From assembly GCA_021234155.1 (NCBI GenBank), contig JAJEKV010000008.1:8148445-8212444 (forward strand): a stretch of DNA of 64,000 nt, in the 5' to 3' direction. Both the position numbers and the translations under genes were made by a program. The notes under the pieces are model-generated. The model saw nothing but the letters and a program-made list of their open reading frames with translations. It ran no database searches and was not told where the DNA came from. Within the stretch, counting starts at the first letter, position 1; every line of letters starts with the position of its first letter. Below, in pieces: positions 44,756 to 57,235 of this stretch. This DNA comes from Isoetes taiwanensis (taxonomy: Eukaryota > Streptophyta > Lycopodiopsida > Isoetales > Isoetaceae).

Positions 44756-44840
44756 TCAAGTTACAGAGGTTGGTGCTGTGTACAACTTTGGTGTTGTCCT
44801 TCTGCAGCTTATAAGTGGCTTATTCATGGAATTAGTATGA
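44756..44840 (+). pseudogene. Receptor-like kinase fragment
   Basis: The translation reads E-V-G-A-V-Y-N-F-G-V-V-L-L-Q-L-I-S-G, the subdomain IX block of plant receptor kinases (D-V-Y-S-F-G-V-V-L-L-E-L-I-S-G). Nothing of the rest of the domain is readable around it. Confidence 0.6.
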
Positions 44841-45712
44841 TGAAGGTCTAATGCAGGCGTTTTAGATTTTATGGCAGAGGCAAGGTCAATATCCCTAAAC
44901 TATCTTCTGTGTTTAATTTGGGAGCAAATGGGCTCTTGATTTCAAAGTTTGAATTTTGAGAATTGGCTTTGAATCAGCAGAGGTTTCAAAAAAATCCTTC
45001 ACCAACAGAGCCATGGAAAAATATCAGAGCCGGCCTAGCAAGGCCATGCTGTCTCTAAGGCATATATAGAGCAGCTTGATCATGCCGAGGTTTCTCCAAT
45101 AGATATCAGATCCATCAGGTATCACATCCATCGTTGTGATATTCAATACAAAGCATATTACAACTGCACATATAACAGGTATCATACTTCTAGACTTGCT
45201 TATTTTCTCTTGCACTACTGAAAGCCAGAACATACTTCTGATTTTGGATCTGCTTCTAGATTTCGCAAGGACTTCTTATTTATGCAGATTCTACTGCTTC
45301 CCGCTGTCGTGTTCAACAGATTGAAGATCTTGTTGCTGATCATGTCCTGCCCTATCATGGTAAAACCTCTATTTTTGTCTAAGATGTTAAATCGAATGCT
45401 GAGATAAAGTTTTCAATTGGGTATTGCCGATTTTGTTGAGTCCCATGTGCAGGAGAATCCTTTGAATCCGATTTTGTTGAATCCTGTTGCTGTTGTTGTG
45501 CAGGGGGCTACAAGTCTTTAGCCCCATTATTTCATAGGATGATGTGCAATAGTATATTATTAGCTAAAATGCTGCCACCATTAAGTAGGAACATGGTTGT
45601 TTCTTAGCTTGCATGCATTATAAGCTATGATATTAGAAGCATTTTCTGCCCTTTTTGTCTGTCCAATGCTTGAGGCCCATATTTGATCAAACTGGAATAA
45701 ATTGCATGGCAA
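44841..45712. other. No recognised gene
   Basis: Contains a small repeat TCCGATTTTGTTGAATCCTG / GCCGATTTTGTTGAGTCCCA at 45425-45490. Nothing else supported. Confidence 0.35.
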
Positions 45713-46385
45713 AATGGCTCGTTTTATATTTAGAAGCAAGAAAGGCTTGTGGGAGCTTGTTTTACCTTACTGCTATTCCATTACTTCAAAATGACATTTG
45801 GATAAGCGGGAACAAGCTAAATTTTACGTTGGCTAGAACATCTTGCACCCATGTTGATGTTTAGATCTTGCTTGAAAGAAATGGTGCCTTGGGCGATGCT
45901 CTTGTCCCTTGGAAATTATTGCAAGCTTTGATGTTTAGAAGTTTTGTTCTGCACTTATGGTTGCCTTGTGCATCCACTTCATTCATCCTCATTCCTTTTC
46001 ATCCTAGACAGGACCATTGTCCCTCATACAACTGCGGTGTTTTCCATAAAGTTTAGAAGAGTGCCATAGATGATCTTGTTGCAGGATCACAAACAAAGAC
46101 TTGAATTGTAGAATCACAATCATCATCATATTACGCAAAGAGTAATTATATTCACATGTCTTGTGCTGGATAACTTATTCGATGAATTACACATGATCTG
46201 TGAATTCAAGCATGTATGCAACATGCTTTGCAATCTGCACAGCAGCAAGCACAGGCCCAACAAGAAATGAATTCGCTCATATGTCAGGGTAAGGTTTTTT
46301 CTGGAGGCTAAAAAAGATTTTTCGTGCATTTTCTTCTCCTTTTGGACTTTTTACCAAGCCCATATACATTTCTGTAATTAATCAT
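45713..46385 (+). repeat. Direct repeat copy 2 (pairs with 43433-44090)
   Basis: Same orientation, 2.28 kb downstream of copy 1. It ends where gypsy sequence begins, so the element was inserted at, or truncated onto, this edge. Confidence 0.9.
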
Positions 46386-48350
46386 AATATGGAAGCTAAG
46401 GAAGCTTTTCAAATTCTGAAAAAGAGAATGGCAACTGAACCAGTATTAGTGCTTCCTAACTGGAACAAACCCTTTTACAGTATGTTTTGACGCCAGTAGA
46501 AATGCTATTGGGGCAGTACTTATGCAAGATGGGCATCTGTTAGCTTATGTTAGTCGCACGCTCAAACCATTGGAGCAAAAGTATAGCACCTATGAAAAGG
46601 AATCGATTGCCTTGGTTCATGCGCTAAAGGAACGGAGACATTATCTTATGGGATCAAAGTTTGTTGCTCCTTTTGATCAGTAGTCTTTTTGCAGGATACT
46701 TGGCCAAAGTGTGACAGTTTGAGACATATACAAACACAGGATATTATCAATGCGTGCCAGTTAAAGCTCATTGACACTATGAAGGATTTTGAAGGGTTAC
46801 AACTTGAGTATAAACCTGGGAAGGAGAATCAAGTTGCGGATGCACTAATTCGAGTAAATATTTAGGCCATATCCATAGCAGAAATTGTTGATTTGAAACC
46901 AACGAAAGGGGAATATAGGAACGACCCCTCCTTTTCTATTCCATATGTACAAATAGAAAATGATGGTAGAGATTTTTTGGCAGGATACAGAATTTGTAAT
47001 GGTTTACTATTCTATCAGAATCGCACATGTGTTACACAGGCATACAGATCAAAAGTGGTACAAGAATGTCATGAACCTCTATATTCTGGACATAGAGGCA
47101 CTCAAGCTACTTTGGCAACTGTTAAAAGACATTTTTATTGGCCAAAACTTGAAAGGGATGTTAAAAGGTACGTAGAAGCATGTCTTGTTTGTCAACAAAT
47201 GAAAGCTTCTACCGGTAAGCCTGCCAGATTGGCACAACCTTTGCCAATTCAAGAAAAACCATGGAAGCATATTACCATGGATTTTATTCAAGGATTACCA
47301 AAGACCACTCACAAGAATGACCAGATTTGGATAGTAGTAGACAGGTTGTCTAAACAGGTTCATTTTCTTCCACGTAAGTCCAACATGACCGCACCGCAAG
47401 CAAGCAAGATTGTCTTGAAGGAGATATTTAGGATTCATGGAATGTCAGATGCAGTTATAATGGATAGAGATCCCCTATTTTGCAGTAGGTGTGATGAAAA
47501 CTTTAGGCACGACTTTACAGCCTATCATCCTGAGACGGATGGCCAAATTGAGGTTGTGAACCATGTTATTGAAGATATGCTCAGAGCCTATGTTGCAGAA
47601 AGGCAAAGTCAATGAGAAGAGTACCTTTATCTTCGGATTTTGCCTACAATAACACCGTCCATTCTGTGACCCAAAGAACTCCTTTTGATATAGTGTACAG
47701 ATACTCCTTGGAATCCCCGATTGCAAAGCTTGGAGGAGAAGTACCCGCTTCATATGAAGCAACTGCAGACTTTGCGGATTACAGGAAGTAAAATCATGAA
47801 TCCAAAAGAGCCAAGAATTAATGGTTTCCAGACTTGCAAAGAAACGAAGAAAAGTCGGCTACAAAAAAGATCACTGGGTTTGGATTCATCTTCCTAAGAA
47901 GCGCTTACGGAAAATGGGTAATAGGTACGTAAAAACTGGCACCTAGGTACTATGGTCCATTTCAAGTCGACGATAAAGCTGGTGAGAATGCCTATCGTTT
48001 ACATTTGTATGGAAAATGGACTAACCTGCATCCAGTTTTTAATGTGGGAATACTAAAACCCTATAAAAAAAGTGAAATTTCTCCTGAGATTTTGCAAAAG
48101 ATGAAACCTCCCAACATCCCAACATCACATGAGATTCAGAACCTCCCAACATCAAGGATGATGAAGAAGTGCTTGAACCAGAGAAAATACTCACGCACCA
48201 AGATAAGGACGCTAGGACTTCCTCCTATCGAAAGTATCTTGTGAAATTCAAATTTCATCCACCCTCTAATGCAGTATGGTATTCTAAGATCCAACTTAAG
48301 GAATACGACGCACTTGTGGAGGAATATGAACGAACTTTGCAAGATTAACA
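46386..48350 (+). mobile_element. Ty3/gypsy retrotransposon (chromovirus type), 5'-truncated
   Basis: Starts inside the RT/RNase H junction (ILKKRMATEPVLVLP). RNase H reads FDASRNAIGAVLMQ, SRTLKPLEQKYSTYEKESIA (46480-46630). The integrase H-H-C-C zinc domain reads GHRGTQATLATVKRHFYWPK and CLVCQQMK (47085-47210). The catalytic core reads HITMDFIQGLPK and TAYHPETDGQ (47265-47545); about 15 codons between the second Asp and TAYHPETDGQ are missing (FCSRCDENFRHDF). The C-terminal chromodomain is YLVKFKFHPPSNAVWYSK at about 48235-48290, ending at a stop near 48346. Chromodomains direct integration to heterochromatin. Several stops; inactive. Confidence 0.95.
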
Positions 48351-48691
48351 AGCAAAGTTTAGGAGACATTTAAATTTTTGTATTTGGAATACTTTAATAC
48401 TAAAATTGCAGTTGCTTTATTAAAGAATTTGATATATTGATACTTTGAATTCTTTATTCACGATTATAAAGATATCAAGTCCTCCGACTGACTTGAGGCC
48501 ATCTCTAACCGAAATGAGATGAAAGACCTCTAAGGGAACTGAGGCCATTTCCAACTGAAATCTCTAAAGAAAAAGAGACTAAAGACCTCTAAATGAACTG
48601 AGGCTATTGGAATAATCATCCTTAAAAGACTTCGGATGCACAATTCTTCCTCGAGATTGACGTGGACGTTTAATCTCGGGAAGGGAAGGAT
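48351..48691 (+). other. Gypsy 3' untranslated region and polypurine tract
   Basis: A ~95-bp direct repeat (CTGAGGCCATCTCTAACC / CTGAGGCCATTTCCAACTG) at 48490-48615. A purine tract GGGAAGGGAAGGA (48678-48690) lies right before the LTR. Confidence 0.6.
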
Positions 48692-49450
48692 TGTTACGGC
48701 TTAATGCCGGCTCGGGAAAGCGGCTCGGGCTCAACTCATTGTTACCCATCTTATTTTATTTTGAAAGCTTAGAGAACAAATTATAAGGATTCCATATATG
48801 GTTATTTTATAAGACTAAACCATTGAACTTTATGTTATCTAAACATATATAAAGCAGTTAGGTTTTTTGTTTGAACCTAATATTTTTTCGCTAGGAAAAG
48901 ATGTGAGCATGCCACCTGTCCTTTAAAAAATAATATAAAACTATAAAACTATAAATCAAACGTGTGCGTGACGTCATCATGCAATCCGAGCTTCGAAAAG
49001 GCAAGTGTGCGGCCAGATTAGCGTGCCTCTGAAGAAACATGTGTGCCCCTGAAGCTTGATTTGACGACAAGCTACCTAGTCTTCGGCTCAAATCGAGCTC
49101 CGAGTGCAGTTTTGCACTTTGCGCAACGCAATGGTCATGGCGGTCGGAGCTTCCCTGTTTTCCTGTTTTCCTGTTAGCATGTACTCTCAACTTGCTGATC
49201 CGCTTGGCCGCAGCCTTTTTTCCAAGCCTAGATTTTTGGTGTTTTTCTAGCTCTGTTCCTTGTGTTTGATCTACCCTGCCAGCCACGTCCTATTTTTAGG
49301 TCTAGGAGTTCGGTGCCGTCTGAAATTCCCTGCGGGCATTTTGTGAAACCCTGGTGCTAATTTTGAAACCCTTGTGTTGATTCTGATCATTGCTCTGATA
49401 TTTTGGGCGGCTATAGAGTCTCTGGCCGCTTGGTTTGGTCCGCTATAACA
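48692..49450 (+). repeat. 3' LTR of the gypsy element
   Basis: Begins TGTTACGG after a polypurine tract and ends TATAACA (TGTTA...TAACA). It holds a good TATA box, ACATATATAAAG, at 48843-48854. About 759 bp. The left LTR is missing from the window, so the boundaries cannot be checked by pairing. Confidence 0.6.
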
Positions 49451-49629
49451 AAGTGAGAGATTTGACTCGATTCTTCTCTTCCTTCATTCTTTCTGATAGA
49501 AGACTTAATCTGTCAATAACTTTCAGATCTTTGCTATTCCATATATTATTTGTCACAGAAGCACAGAAGCAGTTATCCCTGGTGTGGGATACAAGATATA
49601 AGAGCAAGTACGTAATGATCAGATTTGTG

Positions 49630-49720
49630 GTTGCGTGAATACAGGAGCTTGGTGAGAGTCTTGGTTTTCTGCACAATAATGTGCAACTCATACATCGGGC
49701 AATATCACCAGAGGTATGTT
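49630..49720 (+). pseudogene. SCY1-like pseudokinase exon fragment
   Basis: The translation reads ELGESLGFLHNNVQLIHRAI-S-P-E, matching the catalytic-loop region of SCYL2-type proteins (H-R-A-I-S-P-E replaces the H-R-D of active kinases). It lies 180 bp after the LTR. Possible intron borders: AG before GAGCTTGG, GT after CCAGAG. Adjacent blocks at 49993-50045 (V-T-P-T-I-T-R-T-I-S) may be another exon, not recognised. Confidence 0.5.
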
Positions 49721-51600
49721 CATTGAGAGTTGCTTTTATTTCTTTGTTTTGTTCTTCATTGTGTCTTTACTGTTGGCAGTCTTTGTCACTTCTTCTATAG
49801 CATAATAGCTGGCTTCATTTGGATATACGATTAACATTGGACAGGCTGCTACAAGCAATTCATATGGGAAATTTCATTATCATTTATGTACTCTACTTTG
49901 CAGTCAGATATTGTGGTTACTTGTGTATGTGTATTATCTTTTATTATAGTTTTTTTTTTCGGTCATTATGAGACACTAACGACGGAATACCCAGGTTACT
50001 CCAACCATTACGCGGACAATCTCTGGAATCCTTAAAACTTTCTGGCCAGGCCATATAGGTATAAATCGATGCTATTTCTTGCCACTCTCTATAGAGGATC
50101 ATTATGTGTTTTAAAGCGGAGTTAGATAATAGAATCTATTCTAGTTCTTAATGACATGCTAAAATTTGAGTTTCAAATATTTGTGCTATGAGTCGAGCTC
50201 TCTATTTCAAGATGTTATGATGCTATGTTAAGGTGGTTGCTGCCAGTTCCAGAAATTCTGGGCTATATCTTTGTTTGGCTTTTTCTATTTGTGATTTATA
50301 GAAGGGTTGTTGCTCATATTTTTCGCTTTTCTTTCTCTGATATGCGTTTCATTTCTAATCGGTGTCACTTAATGAAAGAAAATGTCTCATGCTCAGTAAT
50401 AGAAAGCTGCGTTTAATCATTCTGTGTGTAAAAAGATCCTCCTTTTTCTAATGCGGTATGTTTCTCCTTGCAGATATATGCTTCTAGTCAAGATTGGGTG
50501 CAGTTGGCATAAGCACATTGCTGAAATTTTGTTGATTTGCTTCATGCAAGCTTCTCTCGAAGGTTCTTTTTGGCCCCATTATGTTTCTTGAGTATGTGAG
50601 GTAAACTCCCTCAAGATGTTGTTTTAAGCTGAGGTTTGCATGCTTAGATCTTTTGTAATGTTACAGATCTTTAGGCAATTTTCTTGCCAACTAAGGGAGT
50701 AAAGTTTCAGGAATTTTAAATATGCTATGGAGAGCAGTAATCTGCAATATGGTTGCCATCGTGGCATATTAAACAGCAAGAGTCACACCAATGACATCTT
50801 CTGAGCTTATTTGTGCCTTGAAAGTTGCCCTGATGGAGAAAGTCAACAGCAGAATGGAGAAATAACAGTACGCACATCCGCAGACTCCCAAAATGTTGGG
50901 TTCTTACAGAAAATTCCAATATGGACTTTGCCCTGTTGTTTTCGGGCAGAATTTCAAGCATTGAATCCCAATTTATTCTACTATGTTTGTTTTTCAAAGA
51001 ATGCGTCACTTCATCCAGCCTCGCCTTCAACATCCAGCATGCAATATTTATTATTTAGACAAGACCACTGCACGCACAGACATGGCTGGAAAATTTTGTA
51101 TCCGCATAACAGCGAGATTTACAAATCTTCCAGCTAGTGTGGGAGAAACAGGCAGCGCCACAGGGCCACATTACACTTCGGAATCGGAAATCAACATGGG
51201 AGACCTGTTGGTTCGACAGATTGAAATCGTATAAGCCTGTAAACCATTTTTTTACACCGGATTTTGTGAGCCACTCTTAGACTGCCACCTCATGCCCCTT
51301 GGCATTTATCAATTTATCCAAACATTGTTGACCCATAACATATATGTATGTAGAAAAAAATTATGGTTTCATCTTCCATTGGATGCACTTAAGTTGATGT
51401 CTCCTAGCTGTGCGCTTCATTTTCTATTCACAAGGAAGGAAGTAACAACTCCCGAGCTGCAAGCAACGTATTGTGATTTCCACGATGCTTGCACACTGGT
51501 TTGTACTATCATTGCATGTCATTGTTGTCGTTTTAATGTACATTACTATAAGAAAGGCCCACTGGCTATCATTGGATGGCATGATTAAACTATAAGGCAG
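49721..51600. other. No recognised gene
   Basis: Intron-like, T-rich sequence. Possible unrecognised exons (51080-51232 reads TDMAGKFCIRITARFTNLPA). No supported product. Confidence 0.3.
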
Positions 51601-51604
51601 GCTT

Positions 51605-52060
51605 ATCGCAGTAATGGTCTTGTGGTTAGGCTATTGGATGCGGGTGCCCCTCCCCCCCCCAAGCTCAAATCCCACTGACTATTATTGGATGGCCGAAATG
51701 TTCTATGTTCGTAGCGATCATGGCCTGGTGGTCAGACCATTGGATACGGGTGCTCCCCCGCCCAGGTTCATATCCCACCGGCTATCATTGCATGACATGG
51801 TTGAAAAAAGGAAAGACAATATAATTGGGAATCCTATAGTCATTATGTCTAGCATCTTTCTATCATGCAGGCATCGAATGCGCGGTGAAACAATGCAGGT
51901 TCAAATCCTGCACATTCTATCGTGTATATCCGGAATTTATCGCGGCCATATGCATGCTCTTAGGTTGGATACCCCGTTATAGTCAATATTCTTCTATCGT
52001 GCAGGCACTGAACGCAAGGCAACAAAGTGCAGGTTCAAATTATGCATTTTCTAGCATGTA
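51605..52060 (+). repeat. tRNA-derived (SINE-like) repeats, two types
   Basis: Type 1, about 51605-51680 and 51708-51790: TGG(T/C)C(T/C)(T/G)GTGGT-AG-C-ATTGGAT as an A-box, GGTTCATATCCCA as a B-box, ending CCG(G)CTAT. Type 2, about 51846-51925 and 51985-52058: CATTCT-(T/C)TATC-TGCAGGCA, then TGCAGGTTCAAATCCTGCA, a T-arm with a perfect 5-bp stem. None folds into a complete tRNA that I can see. Confidence 0.65.
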
Positions 52061-52072
52061 TAGACGAGTTGG

Positions 52073-52118
52073 GGAAGAGAAACGTTCGCGGCGGCCGATA
52101 GGCCGCCGCATAAGTTTC
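52073..52118. repeat. GC-rich perfect hairpin with extended stem
   Basis: GCGGCGGCC (52088-52096), loop GATA, GGCCGCCGC (52101-52109), flanked by AAGAGAAAC and GTTTCTT that also pair. It follows the tRNA-like repeats directly. It is not followed by a T-run. Confidence 0.8.
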
Positions 52119-54905
52119 TTGTAATTATAATGTGGCTGATATTGGGTGATCCACCATTCAACGCAAAATGGTTCATAAGCAACTGAACTAATTCGGATCT
52201 GAAGAAAAAGGGCCGATCTATATCCATTCTTGGCCGAATCTTTCCTATTCTTAGTCGGATCATTGCTAACCGCATACATTGCCCTTTTCTAAGCTATTTC
52301 TCTGCAAAAGGGGGAGGATTCACAAAAAAGGGACCTTTATCTTCCATTATAAGAAAATGTTGCTCCTTCCATCTGAAACTAAGCTCCATCACTTCTATCT
52401 TGAATCTTGTGCTACTGCTGCACCGTATTAAGCTTTGATTTAAAACTATAGATGTTTAAATTCGGCATATGTGTATATGTGTTAAGCTGGCAAGAAAAAA
52501 AATTCTTGCTTGGATCTGAGCCCGGTTGGGAGGCAAATCATCTCCTAAAGACTGGAGTATTGTTTGTGGTTTTTTGTTCATTGTATTTCTAAGATTACTT
52601 GTCATCGTATCAAAATTCATCCATAGGGTGGAATTATAGCAGAAATAGTGATGATGGGTCAGAATTGACTGCGCGTGTATCTTCTTTACAGATTAATTAT
52701 TGGAGCGAGAAGCCAGACTTTTTGAGGCACAAGTATTTGCAAGGGGTCCATACTTGAAAGAATTATCAGGTGGGTGGTTTATAGCTTACACCGAAGGATG
52801 TCTTGAATAGTGAATACATGAAAAGAAATTGTTGAATTCACAGATTTTAGAGTTGGGTTGGTTATGAGATTAATAAGGGTTAAATCGATTCTTTCTTATG
52901 AATAGAACGAGCTTGAATGCAAAAATAGATTTGTAGAGATTGAGCGTGTTAGCAAAGTTATAATATGTGCACAAATAAGAATTAAACTATGAGGTGGTGA
53001 GAGACACAGAAGAAGGAACGTGTTTAAATTTTAATGCTAGAAGCCTTTAGAATAGCTTATGGGGCTTTTGGGTATGACCACGACATGGAACCCAAGGGTT
53101 TAATAAGAATAAACATAAGTTAAGAAAAAGCATTACGGAATTACATGGAATGTTAATATAGCTAAGGGAATAAATGATAAAGAAAGATAAGGTGTGATGT
53201 TTCTCCATAGAGGAGAAGACCTTAGGAAGCTTAGGGAAGCTTCTGGACATAAGTTTGGTATGGGATACTTGCGGATTTGATGAGATGCATGAAGCATACT
53301 CTGTATGAAGTATTTAGTAATAGATCTAGTAAACTTAATTGACAAGTCGTGACCTCATTGTTAAAATGGTTTAGGGATTTAACCCAATTCATAGATAAAT
53401 AGTGAAATTGCAATGGGGTTGATATGACATTCTAAAAAGGGCTTTCCTAGGGGACGGAAAGTTAGGCTTCTATGATATATCTAGAGATGTTTTACATAGA
53501 TGACAGTGTAATCATGCTTGCATAATGTTAGCATGTACTGGTTGAAATTCAATATAAGGATCTGGTAGTACATGTATATGACTATGTATGTGAATTGTTC
53601 TCTGTGATATCATTATTATATGTTGTCTTTATTATATTGCATAGTGGAAATGCATGTGAAATGTGATATGGATAGTTGAATCATGGTGATGAGTATGGTT
53701 TAAACTTTGACGTGTGGGCCATGTGATAAGATATGGATTGATATATGAGTGCGTATGCTTCGGGGCCAGAGTCCATTTGCGGTGGCTTGGACTCACGGTT
53801 GTTCTTGTTATTGTTCTTGACATTGGGCATTGTCGCCCCGGCGAGGGTACTTCGTCGCCTTATATGGCCTAAAAGAGATCCCCTAGCGCTAGACGCAGGC
53901 TAGGAAGGTGTCTACACATGAGACTTACCCCGCCCGTATTTGCTACAGGGCCTGATCAGCCTGGGTGGCCGTAGGAACTGGAGTTGCACTACATACTTAT
54001 GGATACCTCATGGTTATTTTATAGTTTCACATGGTTTATGGTTGTCTCATGAATTGTATGGGTATAGCATGTGTATTTTCAATGAATTGGATGGCTTGGT
54101 GATGTTCACGTATTTCACATGATGTGGGTTCTTATCATATTTATTCATATTATTATATGCTAATATTGCATTACTGGATAACGTAGAGGGATTCTCAGTG
54201 ATTCTGGTGATTGTTACATCACACATATGTCTTGCTGATTATGCCAGTATATCCTAAATGCTTCGAACCCCCACTTAGTCCTTATGACTAATCCCACGTG
54301 TGTGTCGAGAGATGGAATGGAGCTAAAGAGCTAAGATCTCGTGAGCCTTTGAGCAAGGCTTTGTGGCTACTGGATAAACTTGATATTGTGGATTCTTAGC
54401 ACGTGAACCATTTTGGATTGCATAGATTTAGATATTATATAAATGAGGGTTGTGCTCAACGTGTAATTGAATGTATTGAGATTAAAGATTCAATCCTTTA
54501 CCTTGAGTTTTATGAGAACGTTGTTGCATTGACGTAACATAATTCATGCATACCAACTTATGAATATTAATGCGTGTCTTTAATGGGATCCCTGTAATTG
54601 ATTTGGGAGTCCATGTGATTTTTCTTCAGGAACGAGGTGTGCTTTCCATTTCGAACATCCTCTCAGTGCGTTATATAGTCCTTGATGCCTTTCATTAGTT
54701 GGCTAGATTCTTTAACAGTCTTGAAAGGAGGAAGTGGTTTTGGCTCCCCTCTGGAATAAGAACTTTACCCGTAGCCCCCCTTTTGCCACAATTTGATTCC
54801 TTGCACAGGCATCCACAATTTATCACCTAGTCTCCACTTATATTGCATGATCGGTATTCCATCCCTCACCCAAAACTTGAACTGAAGTGGCTTTGTGTGT
54901 CCTGC
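52119..54905. other. Long stretch without recognised gene
   Basis: AT-rich, with a GC-richer island at 53750-53960 (CGGGGCCAGAGTCCATTTGC, CGCCCCGGCGAGGGTACTTC). Short open frames only. No family recognised. It may be an old LTR or untranslated retroelement sequence. Confidence 0.35.
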
Positions 54906-54915
54906 CAACTGATCC

Positions 54916-56490
54916 TTACACATCTAATAAGTATCTCTCGACAAATGATTTCCAATCTGCAACCTCATCCATCAAGAAAGCCATTGGGTTGGGGTCAATG
55001 TAGCTCTCAAACACATCCATTAGTTCAGGGAGACTAGTCACGTTTTCTCTCTTGAGATTGGTAGAGAAACTTCCAAAGCATGCATCTATATCATCATGTG
55101 TATGCCCAACCATCATGAACCCCACCTTCACAATCTTGAATACTCCTACTGTTGTCAAGTATGACATTGCCTCAAACATCCATCTATTCTTGTTTTCTTT
55201 CCAACAATTGTTCAATTGGACATATAACTCCTCTGGCAGTTGTTTCTCAAGTATGGGGAAGTCATCCCAAGTCCTCCTTGTTTCTTTCGACACCTTGGAT
55301 GTGAGCTCTTTTATCTGCATTTGGTAACAAAGCGGTTGATCATCCATCAAAGCCTCAAAAATGGGGGTCGAAGGAGAATACCTCCTCCCTTCTATCGATC
55401 CTCTCTCTAGTATTCTCAAGCACTTGAAAATAGAACTCTCATGGAAATTCGGATCATCCCTCCATAGATCAAGCACAAAATAACCATAGGTGCCAGTTCC
55501 ATGCCCACGTGTGAAGACACCCGCCAAGCTTACTTTTATCTAAAAAACATTTTGAGAATGCTTGGGCAAGGGATCTAGCTTTGGCAAGAAAGTCTTGTGT
55601 TGGTCCATCTTATCATGAATTATACACAAAAATATGTCAGGCTGCATCTGGGAAAATGTTCTCCACTGCCAATACAGCTGTCTACATGATATTTGGTCTG
55701 ATTGGTGATCTGCAAATTGCTCCCTAATTGCCATCATTTCTTTTTCTATTGCAGTTGATGCAAGTGTATCCTTCAGTTGAATGCAAGTGTTGCACTTTGA
55801 GAATGGTATTTGTTGCAAGACCCAGCACGTCTGAGAAGTGAGTTTTCCATAACTTGCTGAAAGATGATTGATAAAGAGGCCGACCTCTGGTAGTTTTTAG
55901 AATGGAGTTGACTTCTTTAAGGCACTCTTTCTGGATGTAATGTTGTGGCAACACTCTTTGGACCACTCATATACCGTGCTCGTTCACCTTCGACTTATAA
56001 GACATAGATTGGGGCATGTATCTCACAAAGCTCTCGAAGACAGCAATGGCCCTCAAAGTGTTTGCTCTAGGTTTTAACATCAGTGCATTGCCATGCTGGA
56101 ACAACCTGTGCCCTTTTCTGACATGCTCCCAGTATCTGTAAAATGATGTCTTGCTCAGGCCAAGAATCCATCTTACCGCTCTCATACATACCTTCAGACC
56201 CCTCAATTGATAAAGTAATATTCTTGTTTCTTCATCATAGCAGGAATTTCTATACAAGAAGTAGATGAAATTAATCCCGTCTTTCTGAAGCTGCCAATGT
56301 ATTGGGACCTTATTTCAACGTGGTCATCCACATTATACTGAACTATGCAATCTAGATTGCAACACTCTTGTCCCCTAACTGCTTCTAGGTTTTCTTTGGT
56401 TTCTGCCATACTTCCCATCCTTTGTAAATATCTCTCACTTCTAGCCCTTTTGGGCACCTTTGGGGCCCTTACACGTAGCACCTCTTCCTT
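54916..56490 (-). pseudogene. DUF7869-type protein, decayed
   Basis: Reading right to left. 56257-55967: YQLRGLKVCMRAVRWILGLS and KGHRLFQHGNAL. 55966-55724: continuation with EVNSIL. 55818-55540: FSKCNTCIQLKDTL (C-x-x-C), then R-E-Q-F-A-D-H and HDKMDQHKTFLPKL. 55527-54916: GTYGYFVLDLW, LNNCWKENKNRWMFEAMSYL, VGHTHDDIDACFGSFS. The last block (N-K-N-R ... G-H-T-H-x-D-I-D) is the hallmark of the DUF7869 family, large proteins common in non-seed plants and some animals, often multicopy and probably transposon-related. The function is unknown to me. Frame breaks at about 55530, 55820 and 55966 prevent a single product. Confidence 0.7.
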
Positions 56491-56929
56491 GTAATCAAAG
56501 GATGCTCATCCACCACCAAGTCTTCCACATGGCCTGGGTTGGGCCTCGGGGTATCTACTTGAGATGCCTTCTGGTTCTGACTATTCTTGTGTGTAATTTT
56601 TTCTAATTGGCCATCTTAGCTGAGTTTAATACTCGATCAACCCATAGCATACAATGCAGTCACCTGAGCTCCCTTGGGACATGATCATATCAACCTGGAT
56701 AAGAAGCTTTCCAATGCTAACACCCAGATGATCATCTCCAAGCCTTTGATCATTCACACTATCAGATGGATCCACTACAGTTATTATGCCCTCTGCGAAG
56801 ATCGTCCTGCTGCATCGGTGCAACAATAAGCAATCCATATTCCTCCATTGGAGCCTAGGGCAATATTTCACGTTTGGCTTGCTTGACTCAATTTTGCTTT
56901 CAGATGCGCCCTAAATGAAAGAAGACATG
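56491..56929. other. Upstream flank of the DUF7869 gene
   Basis: An open minus-strand frame (56871-56626) may be N-terminal sequence of the same gene; no domain recognised. Confidence 0.35.
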
Positions 56930-57235
56930 TTCCATATAACCATTAACACTATAAAACAATAAACATTTAACCATATAACCATATAACATTAACCATATAA
57001 CCATAAACATTAACTATATAACCATAAACATTAACCATATAACAATTAACACCATAAAACAATAAACATATAACCATATAACCATTATAGAACCATATAA
57101 CCATATAGAACAATCACAACCATTATAAAACCATATCACCATAAACATACCATCTAAATATTAAAACCATCTTAACATTAAAAAACTATATGACCATTAA
57201 TAAACCATCTAATCATTGAAACCATAACACATTCT
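56930..57235. repeat. Low-complexity ACCATATAACCATAAACATT repeats
   Basis: Irregular reiteration of AACCATATAACCAT / AAACATTAACCATATAACC over about 300 bp. Confidence 0.9.

Noticed and set aside
44756-44840. A receptor kinase gene
   Set aside because: Only one ~18-residue block is readable; no glycine loop, catalytic loop or activation segment nearby.
43433-46385. Repeat pair 43433-44090 / 45713-46385 as LTRs of one retrotransposon
   Set aside because: No TG...CA ends, primer-binding site or pol genes lie between them; only a kinase scrap and unrecognised sequence.
46386-48350. Virus-derived insertion
   Set aside because: The domain order and C-terminal chromodomain fit an ordinary plant Ty3/gypsy chromovirus-type retrotransposon. 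No envelope or viral movement protein is seen.
51895-51916. Functional tRNA gene
   Set aside because: A perfect T-arm is present, but I cannot build acceptor, D and anticodon arms around it, and the unit repeats nearby in diverged form.
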